Shown here piece by piece: positions 38,835-51,463 of a stretch of 64,000 bases of DNA (position 1 is the stretch's first letter; the number at the start of each line of letters is the position of its first letter). Under the pieces are notes generated by a model. That model was not told the origin of the DNA. It saw nothing but the letters and a program-made list of their open reading frames with translations, and ran no database searches. The position numbers and the translations under genes are program-made. Origin of the DNA: Sipunculus nudus (lineage: Eukaryota > Annelida > Sipuncula > Golfingiida > Sipunculidae); NCBI GenBank assembly GCA_026874595.1, contig CM049316.1, positions 69,553,676 to 69,617,675 on the forward strand, written 5' to 3'.

Positions 38835-39629
38835 TAGGGCTGTATCAATGTATCGATATATCGATACGAATCGATACACAACGTCGATACGATAACCGAA
38901 ATGCGTTGCATGCTGTATTGGTCGTATCGATCGATTGCTAATGAACTCTTAATTTAAATATTACCATGACGATTTATAAATGCACTGTATATTTGAGGCT
39001 TTGGCTTTTAAGAGTTTTTAATAAATGTATACACGCATGCACGTTAGTACTTCCATGACAAGCAGGCGCATGTGAGCAAAAATAGGAGAATGATACTGAC
39101 GTTCCTCTTTATATTAATGAAATCGATATTCACATCACATATTGCTACAAGGAACAGGGTACATTCACCTATATATCCTATCTTTATATATATACAAATC
39201 CTGTACAAACAGAAGAGTGACTAATTGGATTCATATCACAGAAATATACAAAACTGTGTATAATTACATGACATAAAAAATACAGCCTATGATTTTCCCA
39301 CCAAATGCAATAAAACAGTGTTTGTGAATGGGGGGGGGGATGTTAAGGGCTCAATGAAGATCGAGATTTTGATAGTCTTGATTAGATGGATTTTCATAAT
39401 TGAAATCAAATGGTCTGTTTATTTATTTATTATCAAGCTTAAGCTGCTTAAGTGCATAACATACTAAATATGTTGTAAGTTGAAATTAAAAAAAAAACAA
39501 TTAACAGAGCTTTTATTAAGAAATGATATACAAAGAAAAATTTAACGTATCGTCAATACTAATCGGTATCGAATTAACTGTATCACAATACGTATTGTAC
39601 CGGAAGATACAGACCGATACCAAGCCCTA
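38835..39629. mobile_element. hAT-type MITE with perfect 8-bp target-site duplication
   Basis: 795 bases flanked on both sides by gttcagag (38827-38834 and 39630-39637), the 8-bp duplication made by hAT transposases. Terminal inverted repeats begin tagggctgtatc on the left; the right end is gataccaagcccta, giving TAGGGCT at both ends. Sub-terminal DNA is rich in tatcgata words on both sides. No transposase frame, so it is non-autonomous. Confidence 0.9.
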
Positions 39630-40924
39630 GTTCAGAGGTCTCTCGACGTTACGCCGATGTCTCCCGATAATGACCGATTTGCCCCGATATTTTCCAAATG
39701 TCTCGATGTGTTCCGGATGATCTCCAATCCACGCCCACTTCCGGTTATGTTTGCTTTTGGTCCTATACCAACTGTTTAACATCAGTTGTTTGTAAACAAA
39801 CCAGTACACAGATGGCGATGGTTCATTCCAGGCATCTGTAAATTTGTTTCAGTAATGTTTCACAGGAAATATATTTTAAGCACAATAATAAGCACACAGG
39901 CTACTGGTGGTACCTTTGATGCTTACTTTACGAGACATTAGATATACCGTCAGGTGCGGTAACACCTGTCAGCAACTTTTTATCAAAGCAAAGGGTTGCC
40001 CCAAGTGCGGGATTTAAATATGGGCTGAGCGGGCTGCAGCCCAGGGCGTTACAGACTGGGGGTCTTCAGTATCCTGTTAAAAATAATCAATATTTACCGT
40101 TAATTTATATACTCGCAAAAAAATAAAAATATAGCCAAAATTTATTTTAAAAAAGTCCAATATGAGGGCGCAAATCCTTCGCGGAAGATAGCATTCATAG
40201 GTGGTGCCCTGGAATGTTTTTCCTGGTAAATTTCTAATTTAAAATATTTTGAAAAACGCCCCTAGATATTGTTACATTGCCGCCTTTGACTACATACAGA
40301 AAAGACTACAACCGTGGTCCACCATGCTTTATGTTGGTTTACCGACACCTTTCAGGGAAACCGCACGAGGAGTGACGTCGTTGTCCTCTGTGACGTAACG
40401 ACTAGCATTCCATAGACGGCCATATGAACACACGTTATACGTCTGAGTGTAAACAAATGCTATTAAACACATAAAATGGGCTCATCCCGTGGCTGTTCAG
40501 GCTGGAATTTACGCCCAAATTTAATCACTTGGAGATATGCGCCATACCAACCTATAACTCAAATTTCAATAGCATCCCAGATACTTATATCGGGATATCT
40601 TGCAAACTCCAAAACACAGAGAACCGAATGAAACAGTAACCTCGTCTGCCTAGTGCAAGGTTTTCCAGACCGATTTCCTGAAGTTAGCAAATGCCCTCCA
40701 AGGTAGCAGATTTCTTTTAACACATTGGCGAACATTTCAGAATCCACCACATGTAAAAGCAATATATAAGAACCCTATCCGGACAACTGTTTTCCACATA
40801 AATATGGAGAAAATCTGCTTAATGGCCATAAGATATATCAGCTAAACTCATTTTACAGTTACCAGATGTCTGGTATATCTGATATGGCATCACCTGCTCG
40901 ATACCTCGGTGGTTTATCGCCCTC

Positions 40925-41070
40925 CTAATAAATACCCCCACGCTTATATATTTTGCATTCTGCTACCGCAATCTGTATAACACATCCCGCGGGCCACCTA
41001 AACGTACTTTTAGGGGTATCATAAATAATAGCGTGCCATACTCTTGGATTCAGGGTAGGCTCGCCTGGCT
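40925..41070 (-). CDS. possible terminal exon, unrecognised
   Basis: After an acceptor-like tract (complement reads cttttctttacag), an open segment of about 48 codons encodes PGEPTLNPRVWHAIIYD, then TPKSTFRWPAGCVIQIAV and a stop. It is less AT-rich than its surroundings. No domain recognised and no partner exon found. Confidence 0.15.
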
Positions 41071-41401
41071 GTAAAGAAAAGATTACCATGTTAGTACTTG
41101 GAGAAAATACAACCCCCCCCCCCCCTCCCCAAAACACCCACACACATCAGTAGAAACAAACATTTCATGCAGTATAGAGCATACTTACAGAGGATATTAC
41201 TTTCATAGGAATTTAAAGATCACTTTGGGATACACTTAATTTAGAAAGCATTTTTTATTCTCATTTTTTTTATTACTTTCCTTATTGACATTTGCATTAT
41301 AACGTACAATACAATCCTTTTTTATTATAATACCCACCCACTCCTTCACTTTGTTACCAAGCGTGACTGCAATAAATTGTCACCAGGAAACCATATTGCA
41401 T

Positions 41402-41405
<4 letters not shown>

Positions 41406-41474
<69 letters not shown>
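41406..41474. repeat. (TA)n microsatellite
   Basis: Pure alternating TA of about 69 bases. Confidence 0.95.
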
Positions 41475-41478
<4 letters not shown>

Positions 41479-42068
41479 TGGGATCAGTGTTATGAATATA
41501 TCCTTGAGAATACTTTGTCTTTGTTTTGTTAAGTGAACACATGGTGGCGCTGATTATCAGACATCTCTCCCCAACAAGCATGCACACCGACCATCATAGA
41601 AAACAAAAGTGTCTATTGAAATATGGAACAGAAAAGTAAAAAAAAAAAAGAAAAGCAAGAAAATATAATTTGAGCAGACATTCTATTAAAATAAAAATTA
41701 CAGTCATTCTCGGTATATTATTACATAAGTACTTAAATAAATATATATAATAAAAAAGAACACTTAAAACCTGGGAATACAATGTAATACTGTACCTGAG
41801 AATATACCTTATCGTTGAACAGAAATTAAAAGCGTCCCATAAATACAGCAAAATACCCGTTACAATGTCTCAGATAATAATTTTACGATAACTTCTCTGT
41901 TTGAGTTTGTTTATATTCTGGCCTCATTCATGTCAGATATGACTTGGGATTATAGGATTAAATAGTTCAAATATAAGACGTGTCCTTCAATAAGATATTT
42001 ACACATAACAACATGATTTCATTGTAAGAATTAGAGTTACTTGAGATTATGGCTGCCAAATAGTCATT

Positions 42069-42596
42069 TCAGATATCGATGATTACTTGGTTTCTGGACT
42101 TTTGTTTCTTTGCGCATGTACATCCAACAGTGACCGGTACTAGGGAAGGTTTATACACGTATTTTCCTGTAGTTGTGTCGCAAGATGTCATCTGCAACAC
42201 TGGCTTTAGATACGTAATACGTTCACATTGTGGATAAAATGCCTTCCATGCATTTGGTATAGCGCTATTATCGCCAACAGACTTGCATTCAGCTTGCACT
42301 ATTTTTCTTGGGTAACGAAACTGGTCGGTCTCGACTACCCACTCCCACGGGCAGCAGGATCGTCTGCTCAGTGCATTCTGGTCAAGATTCATTTCTACTG
42401 GTGCTGGTTTTCGTTCTATTAAGCCGCTCTCTAACCGCGTCTGATATTCTGTAAGAATTTGGTTGATATCCGCTTCACTCAGTGTTTTGGTAATATTTCT
42501 CATACGTCTGTACTGTGAGTGAAGTTTCTTTGGGTGTTTGCAGCCAATCCCAGCGCCTACTAGAGCCCACGTGATTACCAGAATATCAACGACAGC
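42069..42596 (-). CDS. IL-17-like cytokine 2, main exon
   Basis: 528-base exon (175 residues plus stop) directly after the acceptor ttacccgtttcag. It begins inside a signal peptide (VVDILVITWALVGAGIGC), so the start Met must lie in a short first exon not identified. Conserved IL-17 features: SRRSCCPWEWVVETD at 78-91, QFRYPR, and VPVTVGCTCAK at 153-163. Cysteines are at 19, 81, 82, 104, 124, 139, 159 and 161. The usual CxCxxC cluster seen in gene 1 is replaced by ECKSVGDNSAIPNAW, leaving one cysteine. One N-glycosylation sequon (NIT) is at 34-36. It is about 85 percent identical to gene 3 over the same exon by my count (27 differences in 175). Confidence 0.9.
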   Translation of the reverse strand, partial: AVVDILVITWALVGAGIGCKHPKKLHSQYRRMRNITKTLSEADINQILTEYQTRLESGLIERKPAPVEMNLDQNALSRRSCCPWEWVVETDQFRYPRKIVQAECKSVGDNSAIPNAWKAFYPQCERITYLKPVLQMTSCDTTTGKYVYKPSLVPVTVGCTCAKKQKSRNQVIIDI

Positions 42597-43635
42597 CTGA
42601 AACGGGTAAATATTAACATATTAGTGATGAAAGCGTGATACAATGTGAAACAGGTGATACTGCTTACCAGTTCTATACCAGTACTTTAGCTGTTGATTTA
42701 AAAATGATTCATAATTTTGGGGTGTTAACAAAAAGAAAGGTCATTTTTCATGGCGTACAATAGAAATATGTATACTGTGATTAGTTTTATATTCGTGGGT
42801 CAAATTTTTACGGTTTTCGCTTTTTTTACGCGAGGGTTCTAAAATCGCAATATTACCACACAGTTACCAACACAAGTATATCCATCACTATATAAAACGT
42901 TTTGTTTGCTCACAAAATCATTTAAATTTGACAAGACACAAAGAGAAAATAAGAGATGGAAATTTTGTTCATTTATTGAAGAAAGTACTAAAGATTATAT
43001 AAAACCTATATTTACCTTTTGTTTACATATATAACATGTAAGATATTTTTATAACGTACATGGGATAAATATATACACACAAAGGACTCCTTAATTGTTG
43101 AGGTATATTAATGTCTTTTGTATAGTATTTTAAAAATCGTATGAAAAATCATATCTTAATTGATTAATCAGTTTATAGCAATATGAAAATTTCTAATTCA
43201 TAGCTGATTCCATACGCATATTATGGAGATACTAGGTTACGCCGACCTGTATTCTATGACTTACGGAGCGTGTTTGTAGACCCCAGAATAAAAGCTCCGG
43301 TAAGTAAAGCATTAATCCCCCCCCCCCCCCCATACGTGTTGCACCATGTACTCGCCACGCTCTCGGAAATTTCACTTTGTCTAATCAGGATTGAATTAAA
43401 AAAACAACAATCACTGGTGTCCGCAGATTTGGAACTTATTTCTGCATTTCATTAGGTTTGATATTTATATGATATTTATTCCTGTTGTGTAACTGATATT
43501 TCTAACTGGAATTAAAAAGTATGATGTTTTGAATTATTGTGGTGTTTACACACATACACCCCCCCCCCCCACACACACACAAACACTCACACACATATAA
43601 ATATATATGCATCCAATTGCATTGCTATATATTAC
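42597..43635. other. upstream flank of IL-17-like gene 2
   Basis: Partly homologous to 58014-58310 (both contain catagctgattc, then cgcatatta or ctcatatta, and ggagat). Should contain the intron and first exon of gene 2, not resolved. Homology to unit C stops near 43240 and resumes near 44935, bracketing an insertion in this unit. Confidence 0.6.
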
Positions 43636-44455
43636 CAGTGGCGGATCCTAAGGGGACGCCCGCGGTAGGCACCTCCTCACTGAGCTGCAATATCTCTCAT
43701 TTTAACCATTTATTTTCCCAATTTTCTTTAATCATTTTCATTTTTCAGGTTTCCTTTTCAATAAATAAGCAAATAGTTTTTGTTCAAGTTATACAATATT
43801 TATTACTCTTATATTCATTAGTCGAGGCTATTAAAAAAATAGCCGCAGATCAGACCGCCAGGTCCTAGTCAGGGTCGACCCTGAACAATCTCAAGCCTTC
43901 CCTTCTGATGCCGATACTCGAACTCACGATGTGTTCTCTTTAGTCTTGTATGCTGTCGACACTACAGATCACAGTATAATGCTAAGTTCAGTATCAGACT
44001 TCAACATTCCTTATATCTTTACATGCACATTAAATTAAAGAGATAATATCTTATAAATTATTAAAATTGGTGCACCTTCTCACCATTCACATTGCATGTT
44101 GAAAACAACTGAAATTTTATATCATAAGAAATATAAATATGAAATATTGATCCCATATACAATTTGACTACATTATGCAGTTCCTGAGGAACAGAAAATC
44201 GTTATATGTTTTTTATGAAAATTCCCTCTTATGTTCTCCTTGGTGTATTCAAATATTTCCCCATATGGAATGGGGTTACTCCCTCTCATACCCTCCCTCT
44301 TGTACCTGTAATTAACATGGTTCAGAATTGAAATTAAAGAATATATATATATGTGTATATATCCAAAATATATATTATTTTTTTTATAATTACCAACGAA
44401 ATATCAGCGCCCCCCCCCCCCCCCCAAAAAAAAAAAAATTCTGGATCCGCACCTG
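43636..44455. mobile_element. GCGGATCC-ended insertion (probable non-autonomous DNA element)
   Basis: Left end ccagtggcggatcc and right end ggatccgcacctg form a short inverted repeat with GCGGATCC in common. Contains a tRNA-like antisense stretch (43905-43980, complement gtgagttcgagtatc) and a poly-C tract at about 44409-44426. Unit C lacks the segment. Target duplication not identified. Confidence 0.5.
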
Positions 44456-44763
44456 ATGATAGCCCTCTCCCCTCCCTCTATCCTTTCTCCGCCCCTGTAA
44501 CACCATTCGGGTAATTATGATTCTTTCAAAGATTCCTCCTTTTGAGCATTCTCCTAATGAGATCTTGTGCGCAATGGACCCAGTCCTTGCATGGAAAATT
44601 TCTTTTGAGAAGGGATCACCAAGGGGGATTTTTTTCGGGCCGGTGTCCGCGAATGTACAAAAAAACCCAGATAGGGCCCCCAGAGTAAAACTCTCTCCCG
44701 CAATCACACACTCTATGGCCATTTTGTTACCGGGCCCAAAGACACATAGAAAAGAGGCGCCCG

Positions 44764-47737
44764 TGTGGGAGCAATTATTAAAATTATTAATTATGCACGA
44801 AATACACAAGTGGGTGGAATCTCTTTGGACAAACCCGGAGCATATGTATGTCGAAAATCACGGCAATTCGTACGGTGGTATGAGAGGAGATACGGAAAAT
44901 TACAAAAAACGCCTTACGCTATTAATATATAGATAATATATTATTATTTAAATAACTCCAAAATCATTAGTTCTATTTTCACTGTTGAGAATGTTTTGTA
45001 CTCTAGAAAGTAACATATACATTTTATTTGCCTAGAGTACCACAGGTTTAACTGAGGTGTTTTGCTGAAGGTTCTGTTACGTTTGAAATATTACTGTTTC
45101 GTAATGTGAATGTTCTCGAATCAATAGTGTTCAATATTTTGAATTTAATATTTTTATCCTAAATTGACATTGATAACTATTGATGCAACAGTAACTCTTC
45201 TAATACATCCAAGTTGTGTTTTTTTTTTCATAGATTTAATCTGTTATAATTATTGGTTGAATGAGCAGTAAGAAATCCATGTGATATGTTTTATAATTTA
45301 CAAAAAGCAATTTGAAGATTTCCAAAAACAAGTTAAACTATCACACACTTCACAGTTCAGACATAGGATATAATGTACGAATGAAATTTCATTATAACTT
45401 TATGGGGCGGGACAGGACATTAAGTTCTACGTCCGAGCGAGAGTGTAACCTTACAATCACAGAGGATAACTATAGTCTGGAGGCTCAATATCTTACCTTT
45501 AGCAATACTGGCAGTCTCATTGTTTCAGGTGTATTAATACAAGCTTTTGTTAAATCTATCTTTTCAAGCTTTGAATTCAATTCTTGGATGCCAAGGCATG
45601 ATCTGTGCATCTTATATACATTTACTCACTGTGGGAAGCAACATAATAATCTAAATTTAAAGGCATGGGGAAAAAATATTAATTTATCAATTAATATTTG
45701 TTAGTACCCTTCCAGGGAACCGGACATTTTTATTTAACTGGACTACGCATTCTATATGACGCGTATTGTCTTCCTGGATTTCTTGTTTAAAATCCATGTC
45801 GTAATTGGCCTACATGTATTATGTTATTTATTCGAATACCACGTTAAGCATATGGTCCCAACTTGTATATTCATAGTATCGTATAAAGGTACTGGATGAG
45901 GGAGGAAGTAACTTCGATTACCTTTATCAAGATAAACTTCGAGTGCTTGCCTCTTACCGTTTTCCGGGAGTTAGCGGCCCGCTCACGTGTTCAGCCCGAT
46001 TTGCTACCCACCATCAAAGAATATAAAATTACCGCTTTACTCATTACCTTGGGTTAAACATTATGTATAGGAATGTGACCGTTTTTATTTCTACTAATAA
46101 TTCATATTACGTGTTTTTATATATTAATTATTTTAACATTATTTGCTTTAATATAATAAGGTATATAATATATAATATAGTATAATACAATATAATATTT
46201 TACCAGCAGGAAGCTTTCATTGTACTTAAACCAGTAGTCCTGTAAATAGGAGCACTTTAACTGTAAAAATACATATATAAGCCAATTAATTCAGAAAACA
46301 ATATTTTCAGTCATAACAGCTGCTTAATAATATGTTAACTGAGTTCTTTTACAAATTAAATTATTAGATTAGCTCTAATGTAATTAAATTATTTCGTTTA
46401 AATTTATTTCGTATTTTGAATATTATAATTGTTGTGCCATGTCTTCATTGGAACCATTCTCTCAAGGACGCATGGATGATTTTCGTTCATTGGTCTACAC
46501 AGAGAAGACGCAATGTTACTGCTGGACATTTCAGATATCAGGAGTCATTATTCTTCAACGATGGCGTAAAGAAATAAAACATTCCCATACCACGTTCTTT
46601 ACACTGAAACATATTCACCACTATCCAGGGGTGATTCCAGATGAGGGAAAGAAATTTACACCCCCCCCCCCCCGCACTAGTTTAAAGGGAGAAGTAGTGT
46701 TTTCCGTATTCCTAAGGCTAAGCGTTTTTTTAAGGCTATTTAGATTTTGGTGTAAATGTTCTTAATCCGTCCGTATACTGTGGTGATGCATTTTATAAAA
46801 AAATAGTATCATAAATTTTAGAAAATATTCATTCATGTCTAAAGACCCCCTTATTCAATTTAATACCGTCAGTCCAAGTCTAACTTCATCTGGAATTGAC
46901 AATTTTGTTACCGAACTCTTGAGACTGACCAAAAACTGCCATTCAGGGATTAATAAATTTTCGAAAAAAAAATCATTTCCTGTTAAACTTCACCGAGTTG
47001 TGGGATTTAGAGAGGTCACGTGACGTATCAGAGCCCTATCACCCTGTGCTCCTAATTCCAGTACACTTCATTTGCCTCTTACAAGGGTGTTGGCTTTCCT
47101 TTTGCTATGGGGGGGGGGGGGGCAAAGCTTTCGACTCCTCCCTACACCCACCCTCTCCCCCAACCCCCGCCCACATATATTGCAGAAGGAAATTCCGCAC
47201 CTGTGAAAAGTGGCATAAATGTAATAATGATAATTTTAGCATATACTGTAATGATAATAATTTTATTAGTGTTGGAACCAGGATCCGATTCGGATCAGGG
47301 ATCAGGTATTTTCAAGGAAGCGTGACTGTCCAGAGTGTGTATCGGCCGAGAGAACTGGGAGTGACAGGGATATAACCAGGTTGGGGAACGTTGCCGCGAT
47401 TGGACCAGCTCCTCAACTGGGCTGGTGTTGTGCTATAAAAAAAAAACGCCATCTGGTGTATAGATCGGCCATTTGCCTTCAATATGGCTGAAATTCACAA
47501 CAACTTAAGAAATAACATGTGTATTTTTGGATAAGTCAGCAAAAGTTTTTATTAAATCTTGATCTAACTTCACTCTGAAAAGGAAACATCTATAAAAACT
47601 GAAGAAGATTCCTGGAAGACCCAAATTATAACCCCTGCCTACACACATGTCACCATAGGTGGGTAATAATGAGTTAACTGAGTTGTCCCGCTTCTGTACA
47701 TAATGAAAATTATTTTCCTAAAGTCATGTAAAATCCA
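44764..47737 (+). repeat. 2.97-kb tandem duplication, copy 1
   Basis: Head-to-tail with 47738-50713. The only differences I see are one substitution (c at 46033, a at 49007) and three homopolymer lengths (C13/C15, G14/G13, A10/A9). The junction shares a 2-base tg with both outer edges. The unit contains IL-17 upstream-flank DNA homologous to 58400-60620 and the first 355 bases of the pogo-like transposon. Confidence 0.97.
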
Positions 47738-47738
47738 T
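47383..47738 (+). mobile_element. truncated 5' end of the pogo-like transposon
   Basis: Identical, apart from one A in a homopolymer, to the first 355 bases of the 50358-52259 element. It ends exactly at the tandem-duplication junction, so the transposon was already present when the duplication happened. Confidence 0.85.
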
Positions 47739-50713
47739 GTGGGAGCAATTATTAAAATTATTAATTATGCACGAAATACACAAGTGGGTGGAATCTCTTT
47801 GGACAAACCCGGAGCATATGTATGTCGAAAATCACGGCAATTCGTACGGTGGTATGAGAGGAGATACGGAAAATTACAAAAAACGCCTTACGCTATTAAT
47901 ATATAGATAATATATTATTATTTAAATAACTCCAAAATCATTAGTTCTATTTTCACTGTTGAGAATGTTTTGTACTCTAGAAAGTAACATATACATTTTA
48001 TTTGCCTAGAGTACCACAGGTTTAACTGAGGTGTTTTGCTGAAGGTTCTGTTACGTTTGAAATATTACTGTTTCGTAATGTGAATGTTCTCGAATCAATA
48101 GTGTTCAATATTTTGAATTTAATATTTTTATCCTAAATTGACATTGATAACTATTGATGCAACAGTAACTCTTCTAATACATCCAAGTTGTGTTTTTTTT
48201 TTCATAGATTTAATCTGTTATAATTATTGGTTGAATGAGCAGTAAGAAATCCATGTGATATGTTTTATAATTTACAAAAAGCAATTTGAAGATTTCCAAA
48301 AACAAGTTAAACTATCACACACTTCACAGTTCAGACATAGGATATAATGTACGAATGAAATTTCATTATAACTTTATGGGGCGGGACAGGACATTAAGTT
48401 CTACGTCCGAGCGAGAGTGTAACCTTACAATCACAGAGGATAACTATAGTCTGGAGGCTCAATATCTTACCTTTAGCAATACTGGCAGTCTCATTGTTTC
48501 AGGTGTATTAATACAAGCTTTTGTTAAATCTATCTTTTCAAGCTTTGAATTCAATTCTTGGATGCCAAGGCATGATCTGTGCATCTTATATACATTTACT
48601 CACTGTGGGAAGCAACATAATAATCTAAATTTAAAGGCATGGGGAAAAAATATTAATTTATCAATTAATATTTGTTAGTACCCTTCCAGGGAACCGGACA
48701 TTTTTATTTAACTGGACTACGCATTCTATATGACGCGTATTGTCTTCCTGGATTTCTTGTTTAAAATCCATGTCGTAATTGGCCTACATGTATTATGTTA
48801 TTTATTCGAATACCACGTTAAGCATATGGTCCCAACTTGTATATTCATAGTATCGTATAAAGGTACTGGATGAGGGAGGAAGTAACTTCGATTACCTTTA
48901 TCAAGATAAACTTCGAGTGCTTGCCTCTTACCGTTTTCCGGGAGTTAGCGGCCCGCTCACGTGTTCAGCCCGATTTGCTACCCACCATCAAAGAATATAA
49001 AATTACAGCTTTACTCATTACCTTGGGTTAAACATTATGTATAGGAATGTGACCGTTTTTATTTCTACTAATAATTCATATTACGTGTTTTTATATATTA
49101 ATTATTTTAACATTATTTGCTTTAATATAATAAGGTATATAATATATAATATAGTATAATACAATATAATATTTTACCAGCAGGAAGCTTTCATTGTACT
49201 TAAACCAGTAGTCCTGTAAATAGGAGCACTTTAACTGTAAAAATACATATATAAGCCAATTAATTCAGAAAACAATATTTTCAGTCATAACAGCTGCTTA
49301 ATAATATGTTAACTGAGTTCTTTTACAAATTAAATTATTAGATTAGCTCTAATGTAATTAAATTATTTCGTTTAAATTTATTTCGTATTTTGAATATTAT
49401 AATTGTTGTGCCATGTCTTCATTGGAACCATTCTCTCAAGGACGCATGGATGATTTTCGTTCATTGGTCTACACAGAGAAGACGCAATGTTACTGCTGGA
49501 CATTTCAGATATCAGGAGTCATTATTCTTCAACGATGGCGTAAAGAAATAAAACATTCCCATACCACGTTCTTTACACTGAAACATATTCACCACTATCC
49601 AGGGGTGATTCCAGATGAGGGAAAGAAATTTACACCCCCCCCCCCCCCCGCACTAGTTTAAAGGGAGAAGTAGTGTTTTCCGTATTCCTAAGGCTAAGCG
49701 TTTTTTTAAGGCTATTTAGATTTTGGTGTAAATGTTCTTAATCCGTCCGTATACTGTGGTGATGCATTTTATAAAAAAATAGTATCATAAATTTTAGAAA
49801 ATATTCATTCATGTCTAAAGACCCCCTTATTCAATTTAATACCGTCAGTCCAAGTCTAACTTCATCTGGAATTGACAATTTTGTTACCGAACTCTTGAGA
49901 CTGACCAAAAACTGCCATTCAGGGATTAATAAATTTTCGAAAAAAAAATCATTTCCTGTTAAACTTCACCGAGTTGTGGGATTTAGAGAGGTCACGTGAC
50001 GTATCAGAGCCCTATCACCCTGTGCTCCTAATTCCAGTACACTTCATTTGCCTCTTACAAGGGTGTTGGCTTTCCTTTTGCTATGGGGGGGGGGGGGCAA
50101 AGCTTTCGACTCCTCCCTACACCCACCCTCTCCCCCAACCCCCGCCCACATATATTGCAGAAGGAAATTCCGCACCTGTGAAAAGTGGCATAAATGTAAT
50201 AATGATAATTTTAGCATATACTGTAATGATAATAATTTTATTAGTGTTGGAACCAGGATCCGATTCGGATCAGGGATCAGGTATTTTCAAGGAAGCGTGA
50301 CTGTCCAGAGTGTGTATCGGCCGAGAGAACTGGGAGTGACAGGGATATAACCAGGTTGGGGAACGTTGCCGCGATTGGACCAGCTCCTCAACTGGGCTGG
50401 TGTTGTGCTATAAAAAAAAACGCCATCTGGTGTATAGATCGGCCATTTGCCTTCAATATGGCTGAAATTCACAACAACTTAAGAAATAACATGTGTATTT
50501 TTGGATAAGTCAGCAAAAGTTTTTATTAAATCTTGATCTAACTTCACTCTGAAAAGGAAACATCTATAAAAACTGAAGAAGATTCCTGGAAGACCCAAAT
50601 TATAACCCCTGCCTACACACATGTCACCATAGGTGGGTAATAATGAGTTAACTGAGTTGTCCCGCTTCTGTACATAATGAAAATTATTTTCCTAAAGTCA
50701 TGTAAAATCCATG
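47738..50713 (+). repeat. 2.97-kb tandem duplication, copy 2
   Basis: Second unit; see 44764-47737. It runs on without a break into the complete pogo-like element. Conceptual frames within it (for example 48286-48678) are identical to the first copy and have no recognised product. Confidence 0.97.
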
Positions 50714-50944
50714 ATTGGACCATCAGGGTTGCCCCAATTGGAACATTGATTACTGATGAAGTGTTTCAAATATTACTATTGTAAGCCATTCTGTTGATTT
50801 AAAACAGTTGTGTTATCCATTCCTTTTTTTTCAAATAAACAATGAACATTTCATTAAACTAATGATTTTCCAGGTGGTCCTTCGAGGAAACACCGGTCCA
50901 ATCGAGGGTAGATCTGTTTCACATATTTTTATTTAAAGTACACA

Positions 50945-51319
50945 ATGGATAGGAAGTACTGCAAGTGGGACACCTCAGACCTGGAGCGTGATATTGGTGC
51001 AATAAGAAGAGGTGACATGGGTTTCAATCAAGCTGCCAAAACTAACGGAGTTCCTCAATCTACCTTGTCTCGCCATGAAAAGAATAAAAATAAATATGCA
51101 AATGAAGATATCAAATTTCATGAAGGGATGTCCTGTCTTGGTGAAGATTTAGAAAGAGAACTTGTTGATCACTGTTTGGCTTTGGAGGAAAGTTTGTTTG
51201 GGCTCACAATGAACGAACTCAGGCAGTTAGCCTATCAGGTTGCAGAAGTCAACGGAAATAGAGGCGATGGAAATTGCAGGTATCAGCAGATTTCTTTGGC
51301 CAAAACGGAAGGATATTGA
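50945..51319 (+). CDS. HTH (psq/CENP-B-type) N-terminal part of a pogo-like transposase
   Basis: 124 residues starting MDRKYCKWDTSDLERDI. The stretch AIRRGDMGFNQAAKTNGVP followed by QSTLSRHEKNKNK is a pipsqueak/CENP-B-N helix-turn-helix. Next comes the second half typical of pogo-group proteins (LERELVDHCLALEESLFG, LTMNELRQLAYQVA). The frame then departs into NGNRGDGNC and stops. Pogo-group transposases are usually around 500 residues with a DDE domain, absent here, so this is a DNA-binding fragment only. It could act as a competitor for binding sites, but that is inference; a start at 50945 fits the family. Confidence 0.8.
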   Translation: MDRKYCKWDTSDLERDIGAIRRGDMGFNQAAKTNGVPQSTLSRHEKNKNKYANEDIKFHEGMSCLGEDLERELVDHCLALEESLFGLTMNELRQLAYQVAEVNGNRGDGNCRYQQISLAKTEGY

Positions 51320-51463
51320 AGAATATGATTTGAGTGATATCATTTAGTGATTTCGGAGCCAGAAGCTGTTTGCCGCCGGAATTGGCAGATTTTTTCCCAT
51401 TTTGTGGCAGGACCTGAAAGACCTCGAAAACTGATTGGACCAGTTCTGAGAGAATAATTAAGG
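51270..51463 (+). pseudogene. C-terminal remnant of the pogo-like transposase
   Basis: In other frames than the HTH protein, the sequence reads ISRFLWPKRKDIEEYDLSDI and then VISEPEAVCRRNWQIFSHF, ending PRKLIGPVLRE and a stop. This looks like the acidic C-terminal tail left after loss of the catalytic core. A frameshift or stop separates its two parts near 51346. Confidence 0.55.

Larger units (their letters stand above)
39638..41592. other. intergenic stretch left of the IL-17 array
   Basis: No certain gene. Contains a (TA)n tract at 41406-41474 and a poly-C tract at about 41111-41124. A minus-strand open segment (41077-40925) follows an acceptor-like ttttctttacag and encodes PGEPTLNPRVWHAIIYD... 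before a stop. It is listed separately. Confidence 0.5.

Noticed and set aside
44390-44936. Two overlapping 139-codon frames on opposite strands
   Set aside because: They lie at the edge of the GCGGATCC-type insertion and have no recognisable domain; mutual overlap suggests chance frames in repeat DNA.
45312-45704. 130-codon frame repeated at 48286-48678
   Set aside because: Identical only because the 2.97-kb unit is duplicated; the homologous DNA in unit C near 58690-59050 does not keep the frame, and no domain is recognised.
46439-46765. Proline-rich frame present in both tandem copies and, diverged, at 59674-60036
   Set aside because: The frame runs through a poly-C tract whose length differs between copies (13, 15 and about 21), so the downstream reading frame changes. 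Similarity is explained by the duplicated DNA.
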